From Maylandia zebra (lineage: Eukaryota > Chordata > Actinopteri > Cichliformes > Cichlidae), in the NCBI RefSeq assembly GCF_041146795.1, contig NC_135188.1, forward strand, positions 883,419 to 947,418: DNA of 64,000 nt, given 5' to 3'. The translations under genes were made by a program, and so were the position numbers. The notes beneath the pieces are model-generated. The model had not been told where the DNA came from. It made no database searches and was given only the letters and a program-made list of their open reading frames with translations. Position 1 is the stretch's first letter; each line of letters opens with the position of its first letter. Below are positions 9,901-23,089 of this stretch, piece by piece.

Positions 9901-12900
9901 CAGGCAGACGAAAGTGTGGCTGCGTTATTCACGTGACAGAAATCCAAGTTTATACAGAGAGGTCTGTATGTGGAGAGTCTGTTTAAACACTTGGTGCCAT
10001 TTATTATTGCACTGTTTTCTGCATTGGGATTTTTCTGTAACTGCAGATTGTTTCTTTCCTAAATCATTTGGTATCACTTTGCTAAAAATCAAGCTTTGAA
10101 TTATGTTTTATTTGTAGCAGTAAAAGCATGCATGCAGCCCACGATGCTCCACTTTGCTATTTGCAGGGCAGAGCGCGGCGTCAGTGGCTGCAGTCTGATT
10201 AAGCCCGTATAAACCCTGGTACACAATTAGTCGAGCCATGTTGCGGGACGCCACAAAGCTCTGCATCAGAGCAGTGAGGTGGCTTTTTTGTGTGCAGCAG
10301 CTGTAGCACAGAAAGCTCTGATTGTAGAGCTGAACACACTGCATCTGTGTCTCCTTTTACGCTAGCTGGTACTTTAATGTGAGCACATATGCAAGTAATT
10401 AGAGTCATTATAGAGGGCTCCGTTCCCTCGCATCAAGATAAGTTGTTGAAATCTCACATCAACATCTTTTTCAGGTTCTTTCCGTGCATCAGAGACGGGC
10501 TGCTGCTGTATTATTATCGAGTCTGGTGAACCTCTGCACTAAGTTTAGAGTGTGAACCGAGAGAACGCGCTGCTGTAGAGGACACTAGTTTGTCTTTCCG
10601 TTTCCTCCATTGTAAAACCATATAAAGGTAAATTATGCCACGAGCTCTGCTAAATAAGAGGAAGGCAGATGTCATCCAGCCACACTCTCAGTGCAGATTA
10701 GCTGTAATGAATGTGATTGTGCCCTTTTAAAGCTGTAGGGATCTACCACCAAGGCTCATTTCCATTTGCTCCTTTGTTGCCACAGTAACTGATCAGGTTT
10801 GTGTTGGCAGAGTGTTCTTTCAACTTTGACCCTGGAAGTCAAAAGGGAGGATGCCATTTAATATATTTCAGTAGTTCTCTAAATATGCAGTGCCCCCCCC
10901 CCCGTTTTGTTTTTCTTCATGGATCACATCAGCAGATGGCGTCCAAAAGAAGATTTTAAGCACATTGAGTTTGTGTTCATGTGCAGATACAGCTGGCTTT
11001 TGTTCCCATTCAAAATGTTGAGCATGCGGAACAGCAAAGTGTCCAAATGTCACATGGAAACATTTCTGCAAGGCCGTGTCAGCACTTGGCATCTTCCGTT
11101 TCTGTGTTTGCTTCTTTTCACCGTGCAGATTTCCACTCGTGTCTGTTCTCACAGCTCAGCGTTGTTTCTTTTCCTGAATGGCCCGAGGCCTCTTCAGAGG
11201 ATGTGTTTTATGAACAGATTTCACAATGTCCATTTTGTTTCCTTGAAAGATGAATCCAGATTGCTGTTGACACGGCAAACATGGCAGTGGATAAATGTCC
11301 TTCATTTTACGGTGTGACTTCAGTTATACCTTCAGACTTTTTTTTTTTTCATGGGCTGTCAGCACGTGAAAAATTAATCCCAGCGTCATTCAAGAGAACC
11401 CCCCAAAAATCGATGTCAGTCCCTCGACTCTTTATCATGATGGCACAGCTGTGACATGGTTTCCTGTTTCCATCCCACCGATCACAGACACAGACCTTAT
11501 GGAGCTCCTCGCGTACAAATTGCCAAATGTAATTTTGTCCCGGATCAATAACAAAGTGAACAGAACTGAGCGAGTGAGTGATGCGCTGCTTACAAAGTGC
11601 TAGAAGTGCGTCAGCAAGCAGGATTTCTCATCTGTTATGGTCGACTGCATGCCGTCACACAACCTTGGAACGACGCCTCAGCCGCCAACATTCATTCCTC
11701 AGCGACTGAGAGCGCAGTCTGTTGAATAGCAGAGGCTGAAACGGCCGCGGCGTTTCTCTTGTCCTCAGACGCTGACGTGTAGACCTGCAAATAACCTCTG
11801 CTGTTCAACATTTATGTTATCTCACTGATAGTCAAGCCTGTGTGTGTGTGTCTCTGTGTGTGTGTCAACAGTTGAGAGCCACTTGGCCTCCAATGTCTAT
11901 AAGAGCCGTCTGGTGCAGAACGACCTGCAGGTGGCCAAGAAGCTCCAAGAGGAGGAGGATGAGAGGGCCAAGATCAAGACTCAGAAAGAGAACGTTGCCA
12001 TGTAGGTGTCCCTCACACGTCAGCCTCATACACACCTGTTAAATGTAAGAAGAGCAGGAATTCCTGGAGATGTGGCTGATGGCTCAGATAAAGTCCAAAT
12101 CAATAATGCCATGGAGCACATTTATTCATTGAGCTTTGTGCTAATGAAAAGTCATACTAGAGTCAGCAGTTGCATAAAAGCATGCGCCTGGTTATAGTTG
12201 TGCATATGAGCAACATTTGTCCAAGTAGAAAAATAAGGATCTGCTGGTTGGATGTTTGGTTTTTGAAATGAAGCACTCGATGCACCTCGAGGACTTTTAA
12301 AGCCATCAGATTACTCAGCAGTACTCGCTGTGAGCGTTATTAGTTACTTTGACGATGGCATCTGTTTCCAATTAGTCTAATCTCATGTAATTACTCCCAA
12401 ACCCCGTCCTCGGACAGATTTGTGCTTCAGCAGCGAGGTCAGCCAGCGCAGCGCTCTAGGTGACTCCTGCTGAGTGATTGTTCAGAGTAGGTTTAACACT
12501 GTTATTGTTATAAATGAGAAGATCCTGTCATTCAGTATGCTTTCAATCTTGTTTTTGCCAAGGAGCAATCATGAGGTTTGGAGCTGGTTCTGCTGACCAG
12601 CTGGTTTTCAGATTATTTAAGAGCAGATGTTGCTGAGCCATGCGTCAATTAGGCGTAGGATGTAACAGACTTCCTAACAGGTCTGTGCTAAAGACATGTT
12701 ATATCTGTGTTAGGAGACTCATAGACTCAAGCTAACCTACAAAATGCTTTCAGTCTTTATCCTGCTTTAGAAACATGCAGAAACAAACGGCATAAGCAGA
12801 TCTTCTTCAGTTGTTATGGAGTCTGTGTGGTGTCTTTGTCACCGCTGATGTATAATTATATTCCCCGAGGGGTTTGGGTTGCTTCCAACTGCATGTCCAA

Positions 12901-15900
12901 AGCAATGCAGCGTGTACACTTACTAACCACAGTGGCCTGATGCAGAAACATAAATCTGGCTCCGCTGAACATAGCAGAGAGCTCTGTTGTCTCTGTTTCA
13001 GCCCAAAGCAGCAGTTGCATCCCAAGTGTGCAAAAAGGCACTTGGAGTCTTTCTGTGCTCTGCAGTTTTAATCAACATAAAAGCGCTGACTCGCCGAACC
13101 CACTTATTTTAAACACACATAAACATGCAGGGCTCGAGTAGAGGGATTGCACTCCCTGGGTGCCAGATGCCTCACCGACGCATGCAGGCCGGTGCTGCCG
13201 GTCTTGTTCCAAGCTCACCGTCTATCCCACACTCGCCACTTAGACACCGGACTAAACAGCATCACTTCTTTCTCAGCACGTACTGTTTCAAGACGCTCAG
13301 GTGCAGCAGTTTGTTTACATGTGCCACTTTAATTCATCCTAAGCCGTTAACCACTCGGGTCAAATCCAGGTACGGCGTGGGTTGTATAAGCTCCTCCTTC
13401 TGTTAGTAAGATTTCACACTCAGGTGCGTCTGCACACACTGTAAGGATTTTCACACACCAGCCCTGCAGGCAGATGGTGTTTTTGACTAAATCGTGCAGC
13501 TTCAAAGATGAGCGTGAGCCAAGGCGCTAGTGAGATCAACCCTGCAGTGAGCTAAGATCCTCCTGCTCCTGCCTGAGGCGCGCTGACCATCATTCACAAC
13601 ATGCTGGATGACTTCAAAGCTGAGGGTTCGGGTGTTGACTCCCCTTATGAAACAGAATTACTGAAAACTGTAAGTGACAAAAAAGTGCATCATTTTCACA
13701 GTGTTGAAGTCAGTGAGGCTTTTAAACCTTTATATACACAACAATCTAACGTGTGTAGTACCAGAGCCGGTTTCAGCACCACTGTGTGAGTTTGTCATCA
13801 GAATAATTGAGACTTGAAAAGTGTAATAAGGCTTATTTAACAAATGTGTCAGTGTAAATATGCATCTTTAAGCAAAGCTGTGAATTTAAAAATGTCCTTC
13901 CATTACATCCCTGCTGTAACATTTTCCCGCTTCTTCTCTTCGTACATGCTTGCAACGCATGTGAACCCCAGCGAGCGGCAAGATAACGAGATCGCCCAGG
14001 AGATTCAGGAGGAACTGGTCCGACAGGCAGAGCGACAGCGACAGCAAGAAGAGAAAGATGCGGTAGGAAGTGGACCTGAGGCAGTGCTGCTTGTTTCTAC
14101 CCCTCAGTTGTTTCTAGTCTTCCTGTTTTGAGCGGGTCATTCTTTTCCAATCATTGCGCCTTTGTTTCCACTTTTATTTTATTTTATTTTATTTTTAAGT
14201 AATTGGGACCTTTTTTTTTTTTTTTCTTTTTTTTTAAACATTACAATCACATTGTTGATAAATGGGAAAGCTGAGAAATCCTAGATTCTGTTTCCCAATC
14301 AGCAACACTGTTTGTGTTAGATTAGTCAGAGTGAGCTAACTTGGGTCAGATCGCCTCCTACGTGCTCCATAAGGTGTACGAAGCATGTGCTAATTGGCCT
14401 GAGAAGCGAGCTACTGTACGTGCACCCAAAGAAATATGACCTTTGTCTAAGTGGGACATTTCTATATTGATGCGGGACGACGTGCTTACTGTTGCGTTGT
14501 TTTGTTGCAGGCCATCGCTCGTAAGCTGCAGGAGAAGGAGATGAAAGAGGACAGGAGGAGACATAAGCAGCTGGAAACGCGCTTTGATGAAGATCATGGA
14601 GGTGAGGAGAGCACCGCTGACTTATGTAAATGCCTCATTTATGTTGACTTATGGCTGTCGGAGCAAAGCTAGTTTTCTATCTGTAAAACGGCTGACCGTT
14701 GTATGAGCGGCCCTTTGGCGACAGTGGGAAGGAAAAACTCCCTTTGAACAGGAAGAAACCTCCAACAGAACCAGGCTCAGGGAGGGGCGGGGCCATCTGC
14801 TGTGATTGGTTGGGGAGAGAAAAGGAAGACAGGATAAAGACATGCTGTGGAAGAGAGACAGAGATTAATAGCAGATATGATTCAATGCATCATGGGAATC
14901 CCCGGCAGCCTACGTCTATTGCAGCATAACTAAGGGAGGATTCAGGGTCACCTGGTCCAGCCCTAACTATATGCTTTAGCAAAAAGGAAAGTTTGAAGCC
15001 TAATCTTGAAAGTAGAGATAGTGTCTGTCTCCTGAATCCAAACTGGAAGCTGGTTCCACAGAAGAGGGGCCTGAAAACTGAAGGCTCTGCCTCCCATTCT
15101 ACTTTTAAATACTCTAGGAACAACAAGTAGGCCTGCAGAGCGAGAGCGAAGTGCTCTAATAGGGTGATATGGTACTACAAGGTCATTAAGATAAGATGGG
15201 GCCTGATTATTTAAGACCTTGTATGTGAGGAGCAGGACTTTGAATTCTGGATTTAACAGGAAGCCAATACAGGAGAAATCTGCTCTCTTTCTAGTCCCTG
15301 TCAGGACTCTTGCTGCAGCATTTTGGATCAGCTGAAGGCTTTTCAGGGAGTTTTTAGGACTTCCTGATAATAATGAATTACAGTCGTCCAGCCTGGAAGT
15401 AATAAATGCATGAACTAGTTTTTCAGCGTCACTCTGAGACAGGATATTTCTAACTTTAGAGATGTTGCACAAATGGAAGAACGCAGTCTTACATATTTGT
15501 TTAATATGTGCATTGAAGGACATGTCCTGGTCAAAAATGACTCCAAGGTTCCTCACAGTGTTACTGGAGGCCAAGGTAATGCCATCCAGAGTAAGAATCT
15601 GCTTAGATACCATATTTCTAAGCTTTTCAGGGCCGAGTACAATAACCTCAGTTTGATCTGAATTAAGAAGCAGAAAGTTAGCGGCCATCCAGGTCTTTAT
15701 GTCTTTAAGACATTCCTGCAGTTTAACTCATTGGTGTGTGTTATCTGGCTTCATGGACAGATAGAGCTGGGTGTCATCAGCATAGCAGTGTAAATGTATG
15801 CTATGTCTTCTAATGATGCTGCCTAAGGGAAGCATGTATAATGTAAACAGAATTGGTCCTAGCATTGAACCCTGTGGAACTCCATAATTAACCTCAGTGT

Positions 15901-18900
15901 GTGAAGAGGACTCTCCATTTACATGCACAAACTGGAGTCTATTAGATAGATATGATACAAACCACTGCAGTGCAGTACCTGTAATACCTACAGCATGTTC
16001 TAATCGCTCTAATAGGATATTATGGTCGACAGTATCGAACGCTGCACTGAGGTCTAGCAGGACAAGCACAGAGATGAGTCCACTGTCAGAGGCCATAAGA
16101 AGATCATTTGTAACCTTCACTAAAACTGTTTCTGTGCTGTGCTGAGCTCTGAAACCTGACTGAAACTCTTCAAATAAGCCTCTGCAGATGATCTGTTAGC
16201 TGTTTGACAACTACTCTTTCAAGGATTAAAGAATAATTCTCACAGCTTTTCACAGAAGAATATAAAGTCATGAGTAAGGCCACGGGAGGTGATCGGTCTC
16301 TGTTTCTGTGCCGGATTTGGTTTTGTCTCCAGCTTTGAGTGCGGTGGGCGTGTCTCTAACACTCATGGCGATTGTTGCTGACTTGAAGATTGTGGAATGC
16401 ATTTATAAGCACATAATTAACCCTGAAGGAAGGCTTGCGTGTTCCTGCAGAGAAATAACTCGTCCTTTTACTCCCAGTGCAGAGCGCTGATTGAGCCTTT
16501 TGTACCAGAGTTGGCATTTAGTGAATTAGGAGCAATTTTAGATTTACTTCTGATGTATTTAAAAAAACAACAACATGTTTTTAGTGTTTTTTGGGGCTTC
16601 TAAAACGTGTTAGCAGCTCAGTGTCACAATTTTATGTTTCATGTTGAAAAATTGAAGCTTTGCTGCAAGTCCTAATCCAAAATGTCATCACGATTGCTTC
16701 TGTACCTGAAGCGCTGCGGCCGTTTCTTATTGCGTCTTGTTGAGGCATGAGTGCGGTCGCAGGTCTTGAACCACAGTTGTGAGTGTGAGTGTGGGAGGAA
16801 GTAAATTTCCTGTTCCTAATAAAAGCTCAGCTTTTCTCTCTGCAGCTGCTAAATCTAATGTGACATGCTGACTACCAGCTTTGCCATTTCAACCCTTTTG
16901 GGTGTTTTGTTTCTGAGATTGACTCAGAACACTAAACCTCTACAGTGGTGTCGCTCCCACACAGGAAGCACAGAGGAAAATCTCTTTTTTCCTTTTAGTC
17001 AACAGAAGAAAAATCAGTCTGGTTTTCTAGCAATTTGGTGCTCTGCAAAAATTCAACACACACACAGTTTCTACTTAAAGTGCTCGTGAGTGATTTTTAT
17101 CTTGTGCTTGTTTGTTCATTTAAACTGTCACGGAAGCTGATTTGAATAGTTTCCGTGTTGGTGTTTGTCGGCGCAGACGGGGACGGGCGAGCCTCTCGCT
17201 GTCAGTCCACCTGCTTGTTCTCTGTATCGACTGCAGACTGTGAGAACTTATGTAACTGCTCACCTGTAACGTCACCACTGGGCGTTTGCACCTGTGACTG
17301 TGATGATGCCACAGTCTCTCTCTCTGACGTACAAAAACATGTTGCTTCTCGTCACTGAACAGCTGTCAGGGTAGAATAAAAGGTTAAAAATAGGAGAATA
17401 TTTTATTTTTTTAAAGTGAGACGAGGTGAGCAAACAGCGAATGCCCGTGGGCGTCTGAGCAGGTGTCAGGCTCTGCTCGTACCTCCCTGCTGCTGGTTGG
17501 ATAACTGGAATGCCATTGCACTGACTGGCAGTGCGGCGAGGACTGGCCTGAGCTTTGTTCCTCGCTGTGCGTTTCCTTTCATTTGTATTCATTCAAACAT
17601 TTCTCAGCCACATGTCGACTCCCAACAAACAGGTTTCCTTAAAGGTGAAGTGCTCAGATCAACAGTTTGCTCTGTTGGTGTGTCTGCAGCGTCTGTATTT
17701 ACAAAAGCAGTGGCATGTGGAGTGCAATGGAGGAGCAGACCATTTGTAACCATTTAAAAACATCATATACTGGTTGATGTCCCATCATGAGTCCTGAGTG
17801 CCTTTATATCCAGTCAGACTGTCTGATAGCGGCTAACACTCGCTGTTGCTGTCTTTGCAACATTTTAATTTTCCAACCGTAACAACTGCCGGGACGTTTT
17901 GGGTCATTTAATGTCATCTTCTGCATTTCCTCTTTCTTCTAACCACTGCTCTCCTCACAGGTGCTGTATCTAACCCGGTGCTCACTGTCTTGACTTATAT
18001 TACACCTGTCTGTTGTTGTTAACTTTCCCTGTTTTCATCAACCACCACCATCATCATCATCGTGCCTTCTCACTCTGCTTTGCTCAGCTGCAAGAAGACC
18101 TCTAGACTTGGACAAACCCAGACATCACACACCGACGTCCCCCGGGCGATACGATGCTCCGGTGAGCTCACGTCGAGATTACTCTCCAGATTATAGTTCA
18201 ACAGAACCTAAAAGGAGCAGACACCCAAAACTGGATGCTGCAGCACCCCGTGGTCGCTCCAGATACCCAGAAGGCTATCTGCTGGGAGAAGGAGGCCGTA
18301 GCAGGCACGCAGATCCTTTTCCTGAGCACCTGATGCACAACAGAGGCAAACACGGGGACAGGTATCCAGAGCACGAGCCCTCACAGACTGGCAGAGCCAG
18401 GGATTTAGGATACGAGGACACAGAGAGAGTGGTGAGGAGGAAAGAGAGGCCAGCTAGACCACCTCCAGTACAAATTCCTAAAGAGAGGGACAAAACGTGG
18501 GTCAGAGAGCAGAACAGGCAGTACGACCGAGACGGAGGCAGAGAACCGGAATATGAGAGGTATACTGCAAGAGACCAGAGGAGGGACAGAGATCGGAGGA
18601 GGGACAGAGACCAGGACCTCAGGTGGGGAAGAGCAGAGGGGCGGGACGGAGAAAGATCCAGAGACAGAGGACGAAGTTTGGACAGAGAGCTAGAGGGACA
18701 CGGACATCGAGATAAAGGAAGACAAAGAGCGAGAACCCGGAGCAGGGAGAGAGGACTCGAAGAGGCCTTTGTGGAGCCAGCACACAGCCGGGACCGGCTG
18801 AGGGAAGGGAGGGCTTCCTGGGAGGGGGAAGAGGAGGATTTTGAGAGGACCAGGGGACGGCACCGTGTCCAGTCCAGCCCCAATGAGCTGTTTGGAGATC

Positions 18901-21900
18901 ATAGGGGCGATGAAGGCAGAGGAGACAGCAGGGAGTTCTGGGACCTCCAGCAGGGGGAGGGTCGTGGCAGGGAACGCAGTCATAGTCAACCCAGCGGAGA
19001 GACAGGTATCACCCCGAGCTCCCTCTGGGCTCTGCGGGGGGGCTGTGTGGTGTGCTAAACCTTTCTGTGGCAGTCTGAGGTGGTGGGTCAGTCTAACAGC
19101 GATCGCTAACACACACGTTAGATTCACTGTTTTCAGGATCAGCGATCTTGTGATTTCAGGTTTGAGGCCAATGATTTATTTCGCCTAGTGTGGAGTTTTC
19201 TTGTCTCTGTGCTTGGAGTGAGGCGTGTGCTGTGTGCTTTCTTATGGCTTGATGAGCTTTGTAAGCTCAAATGTTTCCTTGATAAAGGGCTTCAGAGCTA
19301 GTTGTGTGTTCTTGTCAATTGAACAAGCTAAACTTTACCATTTCATGGTTTTAACTGATCTGAGATCTGCCACAGGTTTAAATGACCCAAACACAGCGAA
19401 CAACACCAGTGGAGATGCACTGCAGCCCTTTAAAGGTGCATTGGCTTTGATCAAACTGCTGCTGAATGTATTTTTGTGTGAATGTGGCATCAAATTATTG
19501 ATCATTCAACAGACAAATGATTTTGATCCATAAATCATTTTAATTTATCAAGAAAAATGATACAAACTTTACTTTATTCTGTAATTGTGTAAATTGCACC
19601 TTTAAGATGAGATTTCCTTTTGCTGAAGCGAATCCTAATAAATAATCATCGCAGCCCTGCTCTGTTAGTCATGATTTGCCTTTTGCAGGTCGTATTGCGC
19701 ACCGTGGCGGCGGGTCAGTAATGCCAGAGACTGAGTACGGACTGAGTGAGGCCACCAAGGGTTTGACCAAGCTCGATCTGCGCGAGCAAGAGCTGAAGGA
19801 CCTGGAGGTGGCCAGGAAACTGCAAGAGGAGGAAATTAAGGTCAGGAAGGAAACCAGAAGAGAAGTACGTGTTGTCCATATGTGCACGCACACCGTGACG
19901 TACAGGGAACAATCACATTAGCTTATAGTTAGCAAACAGTGTGCGCAAAGAGCAAAGTTAAAGGTCTGTCGGTCTGTGTGTGGTTGAGTTTCTTCTTCTT
20001 TGTTTAGAAATCAGTTTTGTAAAGAAATGAAAATGTTTTAATAACTCTGCCCATAAATGTATTTTTGTTGTGCATTATTTGATTTGACATGATGAAACGT
20101 GATTGGCTCCAGAGCAGCCAATGACAGTAAAGCATTTGACTCTGTTATCAAAGCTGTAAAGAACTTGAAGCCTTGATGTCAAAAACCAAACTGAAAGTGT
20201 TTTTCTTGTGTGTTTTCAACATCACGTAACATCTGTGTGAGAACGTAACCTTTTCTCTGGTTTCAGGCGAGCCAGATGCACGTGCGTGCAGCCCAAGTGG
20301 CTCAAGACGAGGTGAGTGTGTGGAAACTCCTCCTCCAACATGGATAAATGTTACGTGCAAAGATGCTCTGCAGCACTGGAGGTGTCGCTTTGGCTGCTTC
20401 GTGTGAACCAGGTGTTCTCTGATGACATCTGGGACGCTTGTGTAGAGTTATGTCATGTGACATGTAGGACGTATTCTGGGGTAAATGACCTAGTCGCCTC
20501 GCTTTGCCAGGAAATCGCCCGACTGCTGATGGAGCAGGAGAAAAAGGAGTACAGGAAGAATCGCGAATGGGAGAAAGAGAAGGAGCGGGAGAGGCTGGCC
20601 ATGGAAAGGATGGCAGTGGAGAGGAGGCGGCAAGAGGGAGACTACAGGGTAATTTTCCATGACCGTGCATATTTTTAACATGCGTGCTTTTTCCATATAA
20701 GACTGTATTTCCTCTGTGGGACGAGAACCATAATTTCTGTTGGTTTCCAGCCAAACTCCGAGGACGTTGTCCGGCCCAGGACACGAGAGGAGTACGAGTA
20801 CCAAAGGCAGAAGAACTACAAGCCTCCGAGGTACACGGCTCTCACCAGAAGAAATGTCCAGTCTGTAAAGAAGCAGAAATGTATTAATGTTTTGCACGTG
20901 TTTCAGGCCTCCACAGCCGCGCACACATGACTATGAGAATGTCAGTCCTGGCTACGTCTACCCAGATCACCCTGCTGCCCCTCGCGCTCCAGCCAGACCT
21001 GATCCAACTTACAGAGGTAAATGAAAACCTAAACAAGGCAGCTGCTGCCCTTTTTCAACACTGTGGTGTTTTTGCACTTTAGTCTGCTTGATGCTAATAG
21101 CCGTGTCTCTCCCAGCGTTCCTGGCTGCGTGTGTTCTGCAAAGAAAGAGTTAACTTTGAATCTGCAGATAGAAATACATCAGGCTGTCAGACTCAACACT
21201 GGCTCAGAAGTTTAATTAACTAAATATACTAGTAATACTACAGTATTTAACTAAGAAGTTTTTGTTTTTTTATTTGTTTTATTTATATAGCACATTTCAA
21301 AACCAGGGGTGTGCCAAAGTGCTTCACAGAATCGATTAAGTGCAGTTACAGATACAAATATACTGACAGGTGGGAGACATAACTATGCAGTATACAGTAG
21401 GCACAAGCCAAAGGCTGAAGGTTAAACACGATAAGCTTTAATCAGAGCAAAACGATAAAACACAGTGCCATTACGAACACGCAGATATAGGTTGAGATTA
21501 TTCCAGAGGTAGGGTGCAAGAGAGGCGAATGCTCGGTCACCTCTGGTGTTGAGCCGAGATGTAGGTCACACCAGGAGCATTTGGCCTGCTGATCTAAGCG
21601 CTCCCCCGGGGGTGTAAAAGCTGAGGAGATCAGTAAGATAGCTGGGTGTGGTATTATTTATGATTTTAAACGTGAACAATAAGATTTTAAAATCAATGTG
21701 ATTTTAATGGGAAGCCAGTGCAGGTCAGAAAGAACCGGAGTAATAGACTCAAACCTACCAGTCCCATTTTGAACGACGGCAGAATGGAGACCAGCATAAA
21801 GGGAATTACAGTAAACTAATCTGGATGTAACAAAGGCATGGATACGTTTTTCAAGGTGCTTACGTGGTATGTAGGGCTTGGCCTTGGAGATTAGACGTGA

Positions 21901-23089
21901 TTGATAGAAACTGGATTCAACTACCGAGGACACGTGTTTGTCCAGCTTAGAGGAACTGTCCAAGACAACACCCGGGTATCAGAAAGAGTCAGCAAAGGGC
22001 CCAAATACATCATTGAGTTCAGCCTGACTATCGACGATTATGATTTCCATCTTCTTATCATTGAGAATGAGGGAATTGCTCAGCAGCCAATTTTTAACTT
22101 CATTCATACAATTGAAGAAGTGTTGCAACGATGACGTGACATCCTCAGCCAGTTCAAAATGGATTTGAATGTCATCCACATAAAAGTGGAAAGAAATATT
22201 GTATTTTTCAAGGATTCGGCCCAAGGATAACAAGTATTAAGAGAACAGCATAGGACCCAGTACAGACCCCAGGGGGACACCAGAGGTGACCGGGGCAATG
22301 GAGGAGGAGCAGGTACCCATGGTGACAGAAAAGGACCTTTCTGATAGGATTTAAACCAGCTAAGGGCACTGCCCGTGATGCCCACCTTAAGCCTCATTAA
22401 AAGGACATTATGGTCCACCAAATCAAAAGCAGAGGACAAATCGAGCAAAGCTAAGACCACAGGGCGCCCCGAGTCAGCGATTGAGAGAAGATCATTAAAG
22501 ACTAGCAGTAATGCAGTTTCCGTGCTAAAGCTTAGACCCGACTGTATTTTCCCCGATGTTGTTTGCATCCAAATAAGCTTGAAGTTGGGAATGAACAAAC
22601 AAAAAGTTTACTTGATTACTTTGGTCATTTATCAGTAGGAAAAAAACCAGTTAAAAGTCTAAAGTTTACATTTTTCATTGCTGTCCAGATGTCCAGTCTT
22701 CTGGTCCCCAGGCCTCATCTTTGACATCATCAATGTTAAAATGAACATCTTCATTTCTTTCAAGTGGTTTGTTTTGGCCAAATGTCTAAATAGGAACGTC
22801 TCCCTTTATTTTCTTAGCACTGCCTACATGAACACGTGAGAGTGCTGAAGGCGTTTAGTTCGACCAGAGCTGGTTTCTCGTCACTCATATTAATAAACTC
22901 CTGAACGCTACCTTGGAAAACTTGAGTTCATAAACACTGCAGCATAAATTGCACTGCAGCAGGGCCACGATTAGTCAACTAGTCACGATTACGTCGACTA
23001 TCAATCGTTTGTGGCAGCGCTACACTGCAGTATATGGAGCTCATTTTCTGTCTCTTCCATCTTTTTCAGGTGCCCATCACAAGCGGTGA
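6932..23089 (+). CDS. ccdc50: Coiled-coil domain-containing protein 50 (Ymer)
   Basis: Twelve coding exons: 6932-6986, 9644-9706, 11872-12001, 13972-14062, 14511-14601, 18088-19005, 19689-19840, 20267-20311, 20511-20648, 20751-20830, 20907-21016 and 23070-23089. All have GT-AG borders; the sum is 1893 nt, giving 630 aa. The N-terminus ([20 protein letters not shown]) and later blocks ([28 protein letters not shown]) follow human CCDC50 closely. Alpha-helical repeats such as [35 protein letters not shown] and [14 protein letters not shown] fit its ubiquitin-binding (MIU) helices. CCDC50 is a cytosolic adaptor that binds polyubiquitin, is phosphorylated after EGF signalling and acts in NF-kappaB control and selective autophagy. 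Exon 7 was ended at 19840 rather than at a second donor (19864) because this matches the human spacing. The last exon codes only the final residues AHHKR. Confidence 0.95.
14710..16260 (-). mobile_element. Antisense LINE fragment (L2/Rex1-like) in ccdc50 intron 5
   Basis: Minus-strand frames encode reverse transcriptase pieces: [33 protein letters not shown] and the catalytic [11 protein letters not shown] box (15728-16120), then the C-terminal part from 15688 to 14963 with [14 protein letters not shown]. The sequence nearest 14720 is the family's 3' UTR (the complement of GGAAAAACTCCCTTTGAACA). The two frames are offset near 15725. The endonuclease domain is absent. It is antisense to ccdc50 and lies between exons 5 and 6, with no sign of use as an exon. 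Confidence 0.9.
18088..19005 (+). other. ccdc50: ccdc50 exon 6: 918-nt in-frame cassette coding an Arg/Asp/Glu-rich domain
   Basis: The exon is bounded by TTTGCTCAG before it and GTATCACC after it. Both borders are in phase 1 and the length is 306 codons, so skipping it would keep the frame and give a protein of 324 aa. Human CCDC50 likewise makes a long form with an extra middle exon and a 306-aa short form. The encoded segment (about residues 144-449) is charged and low in complexity, with many RDR, RSRD and ERG steps resembling RS-type disordered domains, and one proline patch ([11 protein letters not shown]). It has no recognised fold. Cassette use is inferred from phase and from the human gene, not shown here. 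Confidence 0.75.
21270..22610 (-). mobile_element. Antisense degenerate LINE (L2-like) in ccdc50 intron 11
   Basis: The minus strand encodes reverse transcriptase blocks including [22 protein letters not shown] and [14 protein letters not shown], where the usual YADD box reads YVDD. A C-terminal piece lies at 21658-21963 (LPRKHLEK-like region and LSDLHWLPI). The 3' end near 21275 reads, on the minus strand, GCTATATAAATAAAAC, a LINE-type tail. Several frame breaks indicate an old copy. It is antisense to ccdc50, and no target duplication was recognised. Confidence 0.85.
22960..23022. mobile_element. 63-bp hAT miniature element with 8-bp target duplication
   Basis: The ends resemble those of the larger hAT element at 53.85 kb: a start CAGGGCCACGATTAGT and a finish in GTTTGTGGCAGCGCTA, with the ATTACGTCGACTATC motif between. 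Perfect 8-bp copies of CACTGCAG flank it (22952-22959 and 23023-23030), the duplication size expected for hAT elements. Almost nothing but terminal sequence remains. It stops 47 bases before the first base of the last ccdc50 coding exon, leaving the pyrimidine tract intact. Confidence 0.85.

Noticed and set aside
10907-11317. 136-codon frame in ccdc50 intron 2
   Set aside because: No similarity to known proteins, and the surrounding exons join cleanly in phase without it.
18275-19127. Long minus-strand frames opposite ccdc50 exon 6
   Set aside because: They mirror the purine-rich exon coding strand (Ser/Leu-rich shadow) and have no start context or splice support.
22979-23030. Palindromic AGTCGACT-type motifs as a regulatory site before the last ccdc50 exon
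   Set aside because: They are subterminal motifs of the hAT family, as shown by the flanking 8-bp duplication and the larger copy at 53.85 kb.
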